A DNA stretch of 64,000 nucleotides from Agarilytica sp045430345 (GCA_045430345.1 JAILXT010000002.1:434001-498000), one strand, 5' to 3'. Counted from the stretch's first letter, positions 25,510-34,487 are shown. Notes: a model not told the origin generated them from the letters alone. Numbers and translations are program-made.

Positions 25510-27462
25510 CTAGGAGCTAAGTTTATCACCAACGATACTGCGGACTAATGGTTGCGGGTTGTCTGCAGAAAGTTTAGCTAGCCAATCATTGATTTGTTGT
25601 TCGATACCGGCAGTGCTTAATCCGGCTTCTTCAAGCACTTGGTCACGGGTGCCATGCTGATAGTAAATATCGGGCAGGCCAATGGCTAGAGTTGGGGTGG
25701 TTATTGCGTTTTGGCTCAGCAGCTCAAGTACCCCAGCGCCTGCACCGCCGGCTGTGGCGTTTTCTTCAACCGTAATAAGGTAATCATGGCTGGCTGCTTG
25801 GTCGAAAATAAGGGTTTGGTCGAGGGGTTTCGCCCAGCGCATGTCGCATACGGTAAAGCCGTATTTTTCTGCGATTTCGATGGTGCGGGGTAGCAGTACG
25901 CCAAAATTTAAGATGCTGACACGCTGCCCTTTTTGTACGACACGTCCACACCCGATCGGGAAGTGTTGATTACTTTCCACAATGCTTATGCCTGGGCCGG
26001 TACCGCGAGGGTAGCGAACCGCGGAGGGGCCTTCGTGTTCGTAAGCGCTATATAAAAGTTGCCGGCATTCATTTTCATCGCTTGGGGTTGCGATGATCAT
26101 TTGCGGTATGGCGCGCATAAAGGAAATATCGAAACTGCCCGCATGGGTTGCGCCGTCTTCTCCGACGAGGCCAGCGCGGTCGATGGCGAAGGTGACGTCC
26201 AGGTTTTGAAGGGCAACGTCATGAATCAGTTGGTCATAGGCGCGCTGCAAAAAGCTTGAGTAGATAGCAACGACGGGCTTGGCACCATCGCAGGCTAAAC
26301 CTGCCGCAAATGTGACGGCGTGTTGTTCAGCAATGGCGACATCGTGAAAGCGCTCGGGGAACTTCTCTGCGAATTCCACCATGCCAGAGCCTTCGCACAT
26401 AGCGGGGGTGATGCCGATGAGGCGCTGATCTTGTTCTGCCGCGTCGCATAGCCAATCACCAAATATGGTTTGGTATTTTTTGCGTTTAGGCTTTTGTGGG
26501 GCGCTTGGCGCTGCGCTCGTCACTTTGGGTGTCGGTTCGATTTTGTTTAGTGCGTGATAGCCCACGGGGTCATTCTCGGCAGGGCCAAAGCCTTTACCCT
26601 TTTGGGTAATGATATGGAGCAGTTTGGGGCCTTTGATCTTTTGCATTTTTCGCAGATATTGGACGAGGTGACCTAGGTCATGGCCATCGATGGGGCCAAC
26701 ATAATAAAAGCCCAATTCTTCAAAAAGTGTTCCTGGGGAGATCATGCCTTTGAGGTGTTCTTCTGTTCTGCGAGCCAGCTCCCAGGCCTGCGGAATCTTT
26801 GTAAGTACGCGCTTACTCCCCTCGCGCAAGGCGTGGTAGGTCTTGCTGGCCCACACGCGGGAGAAATAGGTGGCTAAGCCGCCGACATTTTTTGAAATGG
26901 ACATGTTGTTGTCATTCAAGATGACGAGCATGTCGGTGTCGGTATGGGCGGCGTGGTTGAGTGCTTCAAAGGCCATGCCTGCTGTCATCGCACCATCGCC
27001 AATGACGGCAACGGACTGGCGATCTTCGCCCAGTAATTCGGAGGCTTCAGACATGCCCAGTGCAGCGCTAATCGAGGTGCTGGAATGACCAACACCGAAG
27101 GTGTCGTATTCGCTTTCACTGCGCTTTGGAAAGCCGGAAAGACCTTGTTTTTGGCGAATGCCAGACATCGCTTCGCGGCGGCCCGTGAGTATTTTGTGGG
27201 GGTAGGTCTGGTGGCCAACGTCCCAAACGATACGATCGTTGGGTGTGTTGAGCACGTAGTGCAGGGCAACGGTGAGTTCAACAACACCTAAGCCAGCGCC
27301 AAAGTGCCCGCCGGTTTGGCCGACGGAAAAAAGGAGGTACTCCCGCAATTCACGGGCTAAGTCTTCCAGTTGATCTTCTTCCAGTTGACGTAAGTCCGCC
27401 GTCTCGTTAATGCTATCGAGCAGAGGGGTGGTCGGGCGTGTGAGCGGAATCGTGTCAAACAT
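25510..27462 (-). CDS. dxs: 1-deoxy-D-xylulose-5-phosphate synthase
   Basis: 650 residues from the ATG at 27462; the GTG at 27513 would add 17 residues not usual in the family and has no ribosome binding site. DXS condenses pyruvate and glyceraldehyde 3-phosphate, the first step of the MEP isoprenoid pathway, using thiamine diphosphate. Motifs: DVGHQTYPHKILTGR, HSSTSISAALG, the ThDP site GDGAMTAGMAFEALNH, and AIAEQHAVTFAAG with the catalytic glutamate. No other isoprenoid gene is adjacent, in contrast to the ispA-dxs arrangement common in gammaproteobacteria. Confidence 0.93.
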   Translation of the reverse strand: MFDTIPLTRPTTPLLDSINETADLRQLEEDQLEDLARELREYLLFSVGQTGGHFGAGLGVVELTVALHYVLNTPNDRIVWDVGHQTYPHKILTGRREAMSGIRQKQGLSGFPKRSESEYDTFGVGHSSTSISAALGMSEASELLGEDRQSVAVIGDGAMTAGMAFEALNHAAHTDTDMLVILNDNNMSISKNVGGLATYFSRVWASKTYHALREGSKRVLTKIPQAWELARRTEEHLKGMISPGTLFEELGFYYVGPIDGHDLGHLVQYLRKMQKIKGPKLLHIITQKGKGFGPAENDPVGYHALNKIEPTPKVTSAAPSAPQKPKRKKYQTIFGDWLCDAAEQDQRLIGITPAMCEGSGMVEFAEKFPERFHDVAIAEQHAVTFAAGLACDGAKPVVAIYSSFLQRAYDQLIHDVALQNLDVTFAIDRAGLVGEDGATHAGSFDISFMRAIPQMIIATPSDENECRQLLYSAYEHEGPSAVRYPRGTGPGISIVESNQHFPIGCGRVVQKGQRVSILNFGVLLPRTIEIAEKYGFTVCDMRWAKPLDQTLIFDQAASHDYLITVEENATAGGAGAGVLELLSQNAITTPTLAIGLPDIYYQHGTRDQVLEEAGLSTAGIEQQINDWLAKLSADNPQPLVRSIVGDKLSS

Positions 27463-27562
27463 CGAATTACTACTGTGTCGAGCCTGGTAAACCCGCAATT
27501 GTATTGTGTCCACTGCCGCATTAAAAGGACATTGTCGATGTTGGTGACTATTGGGCTGGAAT

Positions 27563-30181
27563 CTACCCTGTATTCCGCATACCAGCTGAGATCCCTGCCA
27601 TGGTGACTTTCAACGCGCGTTCAAGTTCGGGGCTGATTTCACCGGCTTTACGTTCGCGCCGCAATAGCTCTGCTTGTAAGTAATTTAAGGGGTCGATATA
27701 GGGCTTACGTACGTCGAGGGAAAGCTGGAGGATGGGTTCGTCTTCCAGTAATTCCTGTTGGTGTTTCAGTTGGTTGAGTTGGTTGATGAGTGTTTTGAGG
27801 TCTTCACGCAATGCTAAGCCAAAATCATGCAAAGACTCATCGACCAGGAGTTGTTCGTAATAGGCACAAATAGGGCCGTCGGTTTTGCCTAGAACCATCT
27901 CCAACAAATCCAAGAAGCAGGAGAAGAAAGGCCAGTTTTCTACCATATCCTTGAGTGTGTCGGGTGCTGTTGCCAATGCGTGGGCAAGGGCTTGTTGGCC
28001 GCCCAGCCAACTGGGGAGATTTAGGCGGACTTGTGTCCACGCGAACACCCAGGGGATGGCCCGTAAGCTTTCGACGCCGCCGTCGGCTTTGCGTTTTGCG
28101 GGGCGCGAGCCCAGGGCGAGTTTTCCCAGTTCTTGCTCGGGGGTAAGGGTGCGAAAGTAGGGGACAAAGCTAGGGTTTTCTCTAACGACTTCACGGTAGG
28201 CCACCAAGCTTTTTTCTGAGATTTCCTCCATCAACGTTCGCCATGCTTTCGTGGGCGCGGGGTTGGGGGTGACGGTCGCGTTAATGATGGCTTGCATGTA
28301 GTTGCTCATGCTTTTAAAAGCGATGCGCGGCAGGCCAAATTTATAGCGAATCATCTCCCCTTGCTCGGTCACACGGATGTGGCCTTTGACCGAGCCAGGG
28401 GGTTGCGAGGCCATTGCTTTGTCGACGGGGCCGCCGCCACGGCCGACGGTGCCTCCGCGACCATGAAATAAACTGAGTCGAATATTGTGTTGTTCCGAGA
28501 GTTCGACTAATTGTTCTTGGGCGGTGTATTGCGCCCACGTAGCGGCGAACTTACCGGCGTCTTTGGCGGAGTCGGAATAGCCAATCATGACGGTTTGCTC
28601 GGCTTGGCAATATTGCTGATACCAGGGCATTTCCCAGAGCGCGTTCATCGCACTGGGGGCACGGTTAAGATCGTCCAGTGTTTCAAATAATGGGACGACG
28701 GGCATCTTCCAACTAACGCCACATTCTTTGAGTAGCAGCGCGACGGCAAGCACATCGGACGGTTGCTGAGCCATAGAAATCACATAATGAGAAAGGCATT
28801 CCTCAGGCTGGGCGGCGATGACGCGGCATGTGGCGATGACCTCTGCGGAGGCTTCACTTACGGGCCAATCGGTGGGGAGTAATGGGCGTTTGTTATCGAG
28901 CTGCGTGAGTAAAAATGTTTGCCGCTGCGCTTCATCCCATTCCCGATAGTTACCAAGTTCGAGGTAAGCGGTGAGTTCATCCATGACTTCGACATGGCGG
29001 TCGCCATCTTGACGAATATCCAGCGGTTGGAGATTGATGCCGAAGGCGCAGAGTCTGCGTAAGGTATCGGAGAGTGGTCCGTTCGCTATGTGCTCATAGC
29101 CGCACTTTTTTAGCGAGTGATAGCAAAGAAGCAGGGGCTGCATGATGTCATCCTTCGAGTGGATGACGCTTTTAGGGGCCGGTTGCATATCGCCGTTTAA
29201 GCGAAGTTCTGTCCAGGCGATGGTATCCTCAAGTCGCTTTCTTATCCCATGGAGTAAATCACGATACGGCGTGGCCGAGGGCGCTTCCAATTTGGCTAAT
29301 AGCGCGTCGTCTGCTTGATGCATGCTTAAATCGCCCGCTAGACCAAGGCAATCGGATAAATAGAGTTCGGCGGCTTTCCATCGCCCCAATAAAATCACGG
29401 TTTCGGTAATGTCGTGGGTGACGTTGGGGTTGCCGTCGCGGTCGCCGCCCATCCAAGAAAAAAACTGGAAGGGTTGAACGTCAATGGGAAGGGCCTGCCC
29501 GAGTCTGCGTCGGCAGATGCGGTCAAAGTGGCGAATAAAATCGGGCACCGCGCGCCATAAACTATTTTCGATAACGCTAAAGCCCCACTTTGCTTCGTCT
29601 ATTGCGCTGGGGCGTTCTGTACGAATTTCATCGGTGCTCCATATTTCTTCAATTAAACGATGCAGGCGCCCTTGGATTTTATCTTTTTCGTAATCAAGTA
29701 AGTCGCTACGTGTGCGATCAAGCAGGGTATTGTTGATGGATTCGTATTTCTTTATCAGTGTGCGTCGTGTGATCTCAGTGGGGTGGGCGGTGAGTACAAG
29801 GCTAATTTTCAGTTCGCTGACCAGTTTGGCGATATCATCTTTGCCAAGCTTTTCTGCCAGTGTCTGTAGTTGTTTATCTAAACCGTCTTCAGTCTCGGCA
29901 TCGGCGCTAGAGAAAAATTCTTGGTCTGCAATATTGGCGAGATTTAAAAACTGATTAAACGCGCGGGCAATAGGGAGAATGTCTTTGTCTTCTAGCTCAC
30001 TGAGAAAACTGATAAGTGCGCTTGAATCACCATCGTTACTTTTACTTAATGCCTTTGATAGGGTGCGAATGGTTTCCACTTTTTTAAACAGCTTTAGGCC
30101 TTCATGCTCTTGAAGTGTGTCGCCTAATAGTTCACCCAGTAAACGTACATTGTCTCTGAGAGTTTCGGGTAGCTGTTGCAT
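27563..30181 (-). CDS. ppc: Phosphoenolpyruvate carboxylase
   Basis: 872 residues, close to the usual 880. It carboxylates phosphoenolpyruvate with bicarbonate to oxaloacetate, refilling the TCA cycle. Visible: LVLTAHPTEITRRT with the catalytic histidine, MGGDRDGNPNVT, the glycine loop FHGRGGTVGRGGGP, and the conserved C-terminal end GISAGMRNTG. The last residues are essential in the family and are intact. Confidence 0.95.
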   Translation of the reverse strand: MQQLPETLRDNVRLLGELLGDTLQEHEGLKLFKKVETIRTLSKALSKSNDGDSSALISFLSELEDKDILPIARAFNQFLNLANIADQEFFSSADAETEDGLDKQLQTLAEKLGKDDIAKLVSELKISLVLTAHPTEITRRTLIKKYESINNTLLDRTRSDLLDYEKDKIQGRLHRLIEEIWSTDEIRTERPSAIDEAKWGFSVIENSLWRAVPDFIRHFDRICRRRLGQALPIDVQPFQFFSWMGGDRDGNPNVTHDITETVILLGRWKAAELYLSDCLGLAGDLSMHQADDALLAKLEAPSATPYRDLLHGIRKRLEDTIAWTELRLNGDMQPAPKSVIHSKDDIMQPLLLCYHSLKKCGYEHIANGPLSDTLRRLCAFGINLQPLDIRQDGDRHVEVMDELTAYLELGNYREWDEAQRQTFLLTQLDNKRPLLPTDWPVSEASAEVIATCRVIAAQPEECLSHYVISMAQQPSDVLAVALLLKECGVSWKMPVVPLFETLDDLNRAPSAMNALWEMPWYQQYCQAEQTVMIGYSDSAKDAGKFAATWAQYTAQEQLVELSEQHNIRLSLFHGRGGTVGRGGGPVDKAMASQPPGSVKGHIRVTEQGEMIRYKFGLPRIAFKSMSNYMQAIINATVTPNPAPTKAWRTLMEEISEKSLVAYREVVRENPSFVPYFRTLTPEQELGKLALGSRPAKRKADGGVESLRAIPWVFAWTQVRLNLPSWLGGQQALAHALATAPDTLKDMVENWPFFSCFLDLLEMVLGKTDGPICAYYEQLLVDESLHDFGLALREDLKTLINQLNQLKHQQELLEDEPILQLSLDVRKPYIDPLNYLQAELLRRERKAGEISPELERALKVTMAGISAGMRNTG

Positions 30182-30396
30182 AGTGTGTCCTCTAGTCAGC
30201 GCGGGTCTTTATGGTGCTTTTTAAGTGTTCGTAGAGATTAGTATGCACCAAAGTGGCCGATGTGGCTTTTGTATATGTATATTTCGTTGTGCCGGCGGTT
30301 TGTGTGATGGCGCATTTATATTTTGGGATTGTTTGCGTCTGTCTCATGTTCGCGGAGTGCCATTGTAGAATCCCCTAGGCTTCGATTTACCATATG
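30182..30396. other. Non-coding stretch upstream of ppc
   Basis: Holds the ppc leader and presumably its promoter; no gene seen. With the palindrome at 30397-30498 and 30499-30675, nearly 500 bases separate ppc and panB without a credible gene. The plus-strand frame at 30443-30679 runs through the palindrome and is not believable. Confidence 0.5.
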
Positions 30397-30498
30397 GGAA
30401 AGTCTCCTCTTTGGCTAAGGTGGGCTGTGAATACATCTATGTATGCTCGACCGCCGTTTTCATGCGGCGGACGGCCTTAGCCAAAGAGGGGACTTTCC
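30397..30498. repeat. Long palindrome with two internal hairpins, copy 1 (MITE-like or structured RNA)
   Basis: Arms of 24 bases at 30397-30420 and 30475-30498 pair with one mismatch. The 54-base centre folds into two hairpins: ATACAT/ATGTAT (30431-30444) and CCGCCG/CGGCGG (30451-30470). The centre is similar, in reverse orientation, to the centre of a second element at 59282-59377, with the shared blocks GCTGT-AATA-ATC, CTC-AC and GACG, while the arms of the two copies are unrelated. Weaker complementarity continues outward (GGTAA and GCCTAG on both sides). As RNA it would make a strong multi-branch structure that could also terminate panB transcription. Confidence 0.75.
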
Positions 30499-30675
30499 TT
30501 CCGTTCTGGTAATAGTAGGGCCTAGCCTAGCATTGAGTATATGCAAAAACAGTACACATACGTATGCATGTTGGTTATGTGCGTTGTGCGGTTTGCTTAA
30601 ATTGGCTGGTCTTGGGGATATAAATAGAAAAGAAAAAGACGCGTTTATGCCGCCCGTTGCGAGCGACATAAATGA

Positions 30676-31500
30676 TTAGTTGAAGATATTTTCTTCGCCG
30701 GGGAATATGCCTTGTTTGACATCGTCCACATATTTCTCAAGTGCTGAGGGAATATCCTGCGTTTCCAATAAAAAGTTTTTAGAGAACTTGGGCGGTTGGG
30801 GCGTTAAGCCTAAAATATCGTTTATTACCAACACTTGTGCATCGGTATCTTTTCCTGCGCCGATGCCGATTGTCGGGATGTTCAATTTTTGCGTGATGTC
30901 CGAGCCTAAACTGGCAGGCACACATTCGAGCAGTAATATGTCGGCGCCAGCTTCTTCAAGTATTTTTGCGTCTTCGGTCAAGGTGCGGGCTTGTTCTTCC
31001 GTGCGGCCCTGTACCCGAAACCCGCCAAATTTGTTCACCGACTGTGGCGTAAGGCCAATATGGGCACAAACGGGGATGCCGCGCTCACTTAACATGCGAA
31101 CTGTTTCGGCGAGCCATTCGCCCCCTTCTATTTTGACCATGTGTGCACCTGCGCGCATAACGCGGGCAGAATTTTCCAATGCTTGCTCGGGGGTGGCGTA
31201 GGTCATAAAGGGCAGGTCGCCCATGATCAGTGAGTTCTTATTACCGCGTGCGACCGCTTCAATGTGATAAATCATTTGTTCCATGGTCACAGGCAGGGTG
31301 CTGTCATAACCGAGGACTGTCATACCCAAGCTGTCGCCCACCAATACCACTTCCACCCCAGTTTTTTGCGCCATTGCTGCCATGGGTGCATCGTAGAGAG
31401 AAACGGTAACGAACTTTTCCCCAGCGGCTTTCATTTTTTTTAGCGTGAGAATCGTAACCGGTTTGGTAAGCGTTTTACTGTCGTCGTCAGCGTAGACCAT
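30676..31500 (-). CDS. panB: 3-methyl-2-oxobutanoate hydroxymethyltransferase
   Basis: 274 residues. PanB makes ketopantoate from alpha-ketoisovalerate using methylene-THF, the first step to pantothenate and CoA. Motifs: VSLYDAPMAAMAQKTGVEVVLVGDSLGM, YHIEAVARG, GDLPFMTY, VKIEGGEW, AHIGLTPQSVNKFGG and LLLECVP. It lies 14 bases after the nucleoside kinase gene. In Pseudomonas panC follows panB; here panC is absent from the window and ppc comes next. Confidence 0.93.
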   Translation of the reverse strand: MVYADDDSKTLTKPVTILTLKKMKAAGEKFVTVSLYDAPMAAMAQKTGVEVVLVGDSLGMTVLGYDSTLPVTMEQMIYHIEAVARGNKNSLIMGDLPFMTYATPEQALENSARVMRAGAHMVKIEGGEWLAETVRMLSERGIPVCAHIGLTPQSVNKFGGFRVQGRTEEQARTLTEDAKILEEAGADILLLECVPASLGSDITQKLNIPTIGIGAGKDTDAQVLVINDILGLTPQPPKFSKNFLLETQDIPSALEKYVDDVKQGIFPGEENIFN

Positions 31501-31514
31501 GAGGAGATCCCTAT

Positions 31515-32198
31515 TTAAAAAATCGTGGGTTTAGGGTTGTAGTAGTGTCGACCACTTTTTGTTTCGAGAATGGTCTCGACGAGCATCTTATAATCTTCTG
31601 GGTTATTTACCCAATCAATTTCCGCCGCGTTAACAATCAGTAGCGGCGAACGGTCATAAAAATGGAAGAAACGCGCGTAGGCTTCATTTAAGGTTTGCAA
31701 ATATTCGGCGTTAATACTGCGTTCTGCCTGAATACCCCGTTCATCAATACGATCCAATAAAACGTCCGCGGGGGCTTGCAGGTAAATTACTAAGTCGGGT
31801 ATTGGTGCGTCGATGGTGACGTGGTTATACATTTGTTGGTAAAGCTTAAATTCATCGTCGTCTAAGGTGACTTCGGCAAACAGTTGGTCTTTATCGATTA
31901 AAAAATCTGCGACACGCACGGGCTCAAACATATCCGCTTGGTGGAGGGTGTTGAGTTGCTGTGCGCGTTGTAGCAAAAAGAACAGTTGGGTTGGTAGAGC
32001 GGAGTTGCGCTCGTCGGCGTAGAAGCGTTCTAAAAAGGGATTCTCTTCGGCGCGCTCTAGTAGGGTTTCATAATTGAACGTTTCAGCAAGGTATTTGGTG
32101 AGGGTGGTTTTGCCGACACCAATAGGCCCTTCCACGGCAATGAAGCGAGGAATATCTTTTTCAGTAAGATCAATGTTGCGTTCGTGTTCGTTACTCAA
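31515..32198 (-). CDS. Deoxynucleoside kinase family protein
   Basis: 227 residues with a P-loop IAVEGPIGVGKTTLTKYLAE near residues 20-39, ERAEENPFLERFYADE, DFLIDKDQLFAEVTL and the arginine-rich LDRIDERGIQAERSI typical of the dNK/dGK/dCK family. It phosphorylates deoxynucleosides for salvage. The cluster folK - this gene - panB is found in several gammaproteobacteria. The exact nucleoside preferred cannot be read from the sequence. Confidence 0.85.
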   Translation of the reverse strand: MSNEHERNIDLTEKDIPRFIAVEGPIGVGKTTLTKYLAETFNYETLLERAEENPFLERFYADERNSALPTQLFFLLQRAQQLNTLHQADMFEPVRVADFLIDKDQLFAEVTLDDDEFKLYQQMYNHVTIDAPIPDLVIYLQAPADVLLDRIDERGIQAERSINAEYLQTLNEAYARFFHFYDRSPLLIVNAAEIDWVNNPEDYKMLVETILETKSGRHYYNPKPTIF

Positions 32199-32267
32199 TG
32201 GTTGCTCCGAAGCTGGCTTTTTCGCCGTTCAAGTATACCGCGCTGGCTAACAGCAGAATCGTGTGGC

Positions 32268-32762
32268 TTAGCTTTTTCCTAGATCTTTGAGATCCTGGGT
32301 ACCGATTATATTCAAAATGTCGGCGATTAGGCGACCATCAGGGAGGCTCAATTGCGGGTTAATGTCGAGTAAGGGTTTTAAGACGAAGTTTCGACGGTCT
32401 ATTTCGGGGTGTGGAACGCTCAGTCGTTCTGAGCTGATTGTATGGTCGTCATACAGGAGTAGGTCTAGATCGAGGGTTCTGGCCCCCCAGCGTTGCTCCC
32501 TGACACGTTGATGCGTGTCTTCGATTTCCTGCATTACGGTGAGCAGGTCTTCGGGGCACAAGGTGGTTTCAACGAGCGCAGCACCGTTAATGTAGTCGGG
32601 TTGGCCTTTGGGGCCGATAGCGGTGCTTTGGTACCAGTGGGATTGTTTGGTCAGCGTGAGTGCGGGGTGCTGGGCAAGGTAAGTGCACGCGCTCACCACT
32701 TGCTGTTTGGGGGTGTCTAGATTGCTGCCGATCCCGATATAGGCAATGTGCCGATCATTCAT
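32268..32762 (-). CDS. folK: 2-amino-4-hydroxy-6-hydroxymethyldihydropteridine pyrophosphokinase
   Basis: 164 residues, the usual HPPK size. It transfers pyrophosphate from ATP to hydroxymethyldihydropterin in folate synthesis. Motifs: AYIGIGSNLDTPKQQV, the pterin-site stretch YQSTAIGPKGQPDYINGAA, and RVREQRWGARTLDLDLLLY with the Mg-binding aspartates. The start overlaps the end of pcnB by 8 bases, a coupled arrangement also seen in Pseudomonas and E. coli. Confidence 0.93.
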   Translation of the reverse strand: MNDRHIAYIGIGSNLDTPKQQVVSACTYLAQHPALTLTKQSHWYQSTAIGPKGQPDYINGAALVETTLCPEDLLTVMQEIEDTHQRVREQRWGARTLDLDLLLYDDHTISSERLSVPHPEIDRRNFVLKPLLDINPQLSLPDGRLIADILNIIGTQDLKDLGKS

Positions 32763-34110
32763 CGGGGTTGGGATTTGGGCTGGGTTTCGACGACGGTTTG
32801 CGTTTGCGCGTTCTTCGTTTCTTTTGTTGAGGAACGCTTTTGATCATTTCCTCACGCTCTGATTCATCTGCGTCCTGAAAACGCGTCCACCAAAGTCCTA
32901 GGCCGTCCAGTTTTTCCCCGGCTTCTTCTCGCAGTAACAAGAAGTCATACGCGGCTCTAAAGCGTGGGTGTTCCATGGTTTGGTATGCACGTTTGCCTTC
33001 GCGTCGGCCCAGTCGTTGCTGTAAGGACCAAATCTCACGCATGGGCAACAAGAAGCGTTTCGGGATAGACGTATAGGAGAGCTGTTGGCCAACGACGCCA
33101 GAGGCGGCCTGTTGAGAGGCTTCATGATAGTTAAGCTTTTGCTCGTCCATCAGTTCCTTAATTTTGGTATGCAGCGGTGGCCATAGCATGGCGGCATAGA
33201 TAAACGCCGGGGTAACGCGTTTGTTACTGCGTAGGCGGCGGTCGGTGTTGGCGACCATGGAAAATATGAGGCGTTCGTAGTAGTCGTCACCACTATCGAG
33301 GCTGTTATCAGTCCCGGGGAATAGATAGCGGAGTAAACCGTATTCTCGTAGCTTTGTGAGTACCGCGGTAGCATAGCCGGAGACAAACAGCTTAAGCACT
33401 TCTTCAAATAAGCGGGCGGGCGGGATGTCGGATAGATAGTCGGCGTGTTCTTGAATCGGCGCTTCGGTTTCTGGGGTTAACGCAAAACCAAGCTTGGCGG
33501 CAAAGCGCACCGCACGCAGCATGCGCACAGGGTCTTCTTTGTAGCGCGCGTCTGGGTCGCCAATGATGCGCAGCTGGCGTTGTTCCAGGTCATCAAGGCC
33601 GTTCGCGTAATCAAGGATGGCACCGTCTTGTGGGGCGTAGTAAAGGGCATTGACGGTGAAGTCTCGGCGTAGCGCGTCCGATCGAATATCGCCGTAGACG
33701 TTATCGCGCAGCAAAATACCTTTATCTGACTGGTTATGGTCGTTTTTCGACTTCGCGCCTTTGGGGCTGCCGCGGAAGGTGGTGACTTCAATGATTTCGC
33801 GTCCAAAGCGCACGTGGACGATACGAAAGCGACGACCGATGATACGCGCGGAGCGAAACACTTTTTTGACTTGCTCTGGCGTAGCGTCTGTGGCGACATC
33901 AAAGTCTTTGGGGTGTTCGTCGAGCAAGAGGTCTCGCACGCAGCCACCGACAAGATAGGCTTCAAACCCGGCGCTTGTTAGTTGAGCGACCACCCGTAGT
34001 GCGTTCCTACTGATATCGCGCTCAGACAGCTGATGATCGTTTTCGTGAACGATAAGGGGCGCGTCGGAGTCGGAGGATTTAAGTAGTTTTTTGTACAGCC
34101 GTTTAAGCAT
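32755..34110 (-). CDS. pcnB: Poly(A) polymerase I
   Basis: 451 residues. It adds 3' A-tails to RNA and so promotes decay. The class II nucleotidyltransferase core reads YLVGGCVRDLLLDEHPKDFDVATDATPEQVKKVF in segments with the catalytic DxD, then RRFRIVHVRFGREIIEVTTFRG, and RRDFTVNALYY. The C-terminus is a basic tail (KKRRTRKRKPSS), typical of PcnB rather than CCA-adding enzymes. Its upstream region holds the CrcZ-like RNA gene, as in Pseudomonas. Confidence 0.93.
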   Translation of the reverse strand: MLKRLYKKLLKSSDSDAPLIVHENDHQLSERDISRNALRVVAQLTSAGFEAYLVGGCVRDLLLDEHPKDFDVATDATPEQVKKVFRSARIIGRRFRIVHVRFGREIIEVTTFRGSPKGAKSKNDHNQSDKGILLRDNVYGDIRSDALRRDFTVNALYYAPQDGAILDYANGLDDLEQRQLRIIGDPDARYKEDPVRMLRAVRFAAKLGFALTPETEAPIQEHADYLSDIPPARLFEEVLKLFVSGYATAVLTKLREYGLLRYLFPGTDNSLDSGDDYYERLIFSMVANTDRRLRSNKRVTPAFIYAAMLWPPLHTKIKELMDEQKLNYHEASQQAASGVVGQQLSYTSIPKRFLLPMREIWSLQQRLGRREGKRAYQTMEHPRFRAAYDFLLLREEAGEKLDGLGLWWTRFQDADESEREEMIKSVPQQKKRRTRKRKPSSKPSPNPNPDE

Positions 34111-34225
34111 AGAGGAGGCAGGACTTGCGTGGATTCATTCCGGAAAGACCGGAGTGTAACAGAAACTCTGCGAGAGTCATGTCGTGAGTGCGGTAAAACG
34201 GAGAATTATGTGGGACCCAGAAACC

Positions 34226-34251
34226 AAAACGGGAAAGCCTTGGCTCTCCCG
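34226..34251 (-). terminator. Rho-independent terminator of the CrcZ-like RNA
   Basis: On the minus strand CGGGAGAGCC pairs with GGCTTTCCCG (10 pairs, one G-U), followed by TTTTGGTTT. It lies about 115 bases before the pcnB start and closes the transcript that begins near 34461. Confidence 0.75.
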
Positions 34252-34461
34252 TAGAATTTTTTAGTCGTTCTCTTATTATCAACTTAGGCACTTCCGTGTC
34301 CAAAGACATTAAGCCTTTTCCTAATGTACGCAAGTCAGTTTCTTATCTTTTTTTATTATTATTTATTGTTCTTATTATCGTCGTATTACTTTGTTTTTAT
34401 TATTTATTGTTGTTATTCGTTATGTATGTCGTTTTTATTATTATTTATTGTTTTTATTGTG
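34226..34461 (-). ncRNA. crcZ: CrcZ-like regulatory RNA (Hfq/Crc-sequestering type), about 236 nt
   Basis: On the minus strand, from about 34461 to 34345, the sequence is almost entirely A-rich with nine or more copies of AANAANAA (AACAATAA, AATAATAA, AACAACAA, AATAAGAA). This is the motif bound by Hfq with Crc in Pseudomonas. It is preceded by a sigma-54 promoter and a CbrB-type site and followed by hairpins (ACATTA...TAATGT) and a terminator. CrcZ lies in exactly this place, between cbrB and pcnB, in Pseudomonas. The RNA would be made when CbrAB senses poor carbon sources and would relieve catabolite repression. It is shorter than the 350-400 nt known forms and its motifs are denser. Function is inference from architecture and synteny; the presence of Crc cannot be checked here. 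Confidence 0.75.
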
Positions 34462-34471
34462 CGGGAGGGAA

Positions 34472-34487
34472 TGCAGTCGCCGTGCCA
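34472..34487 (-). promoter_or_regulatory. Sigma-54 promoter of the CrcZ-like RNA
   Basis: Minus strand TGGCACGGCGACTGCA: a perfect -24 element TGGCAC, a good -12 element CTGCA, and the required GG-N10-GC spacing. The predicted start is near 34461, just before the A-rich tract. Confidence 0.85.

Noticed and set aside
27463..27513. GTG start for dxs 17 codons upstream
   Set aside because: No ribosome binding site and not typical of the family.
30443..30679. Plus-strand 78-codon frame between ppc and panB
   Set aside because: Runs through one half of the palindrome and has no ribosome binding site or domain.
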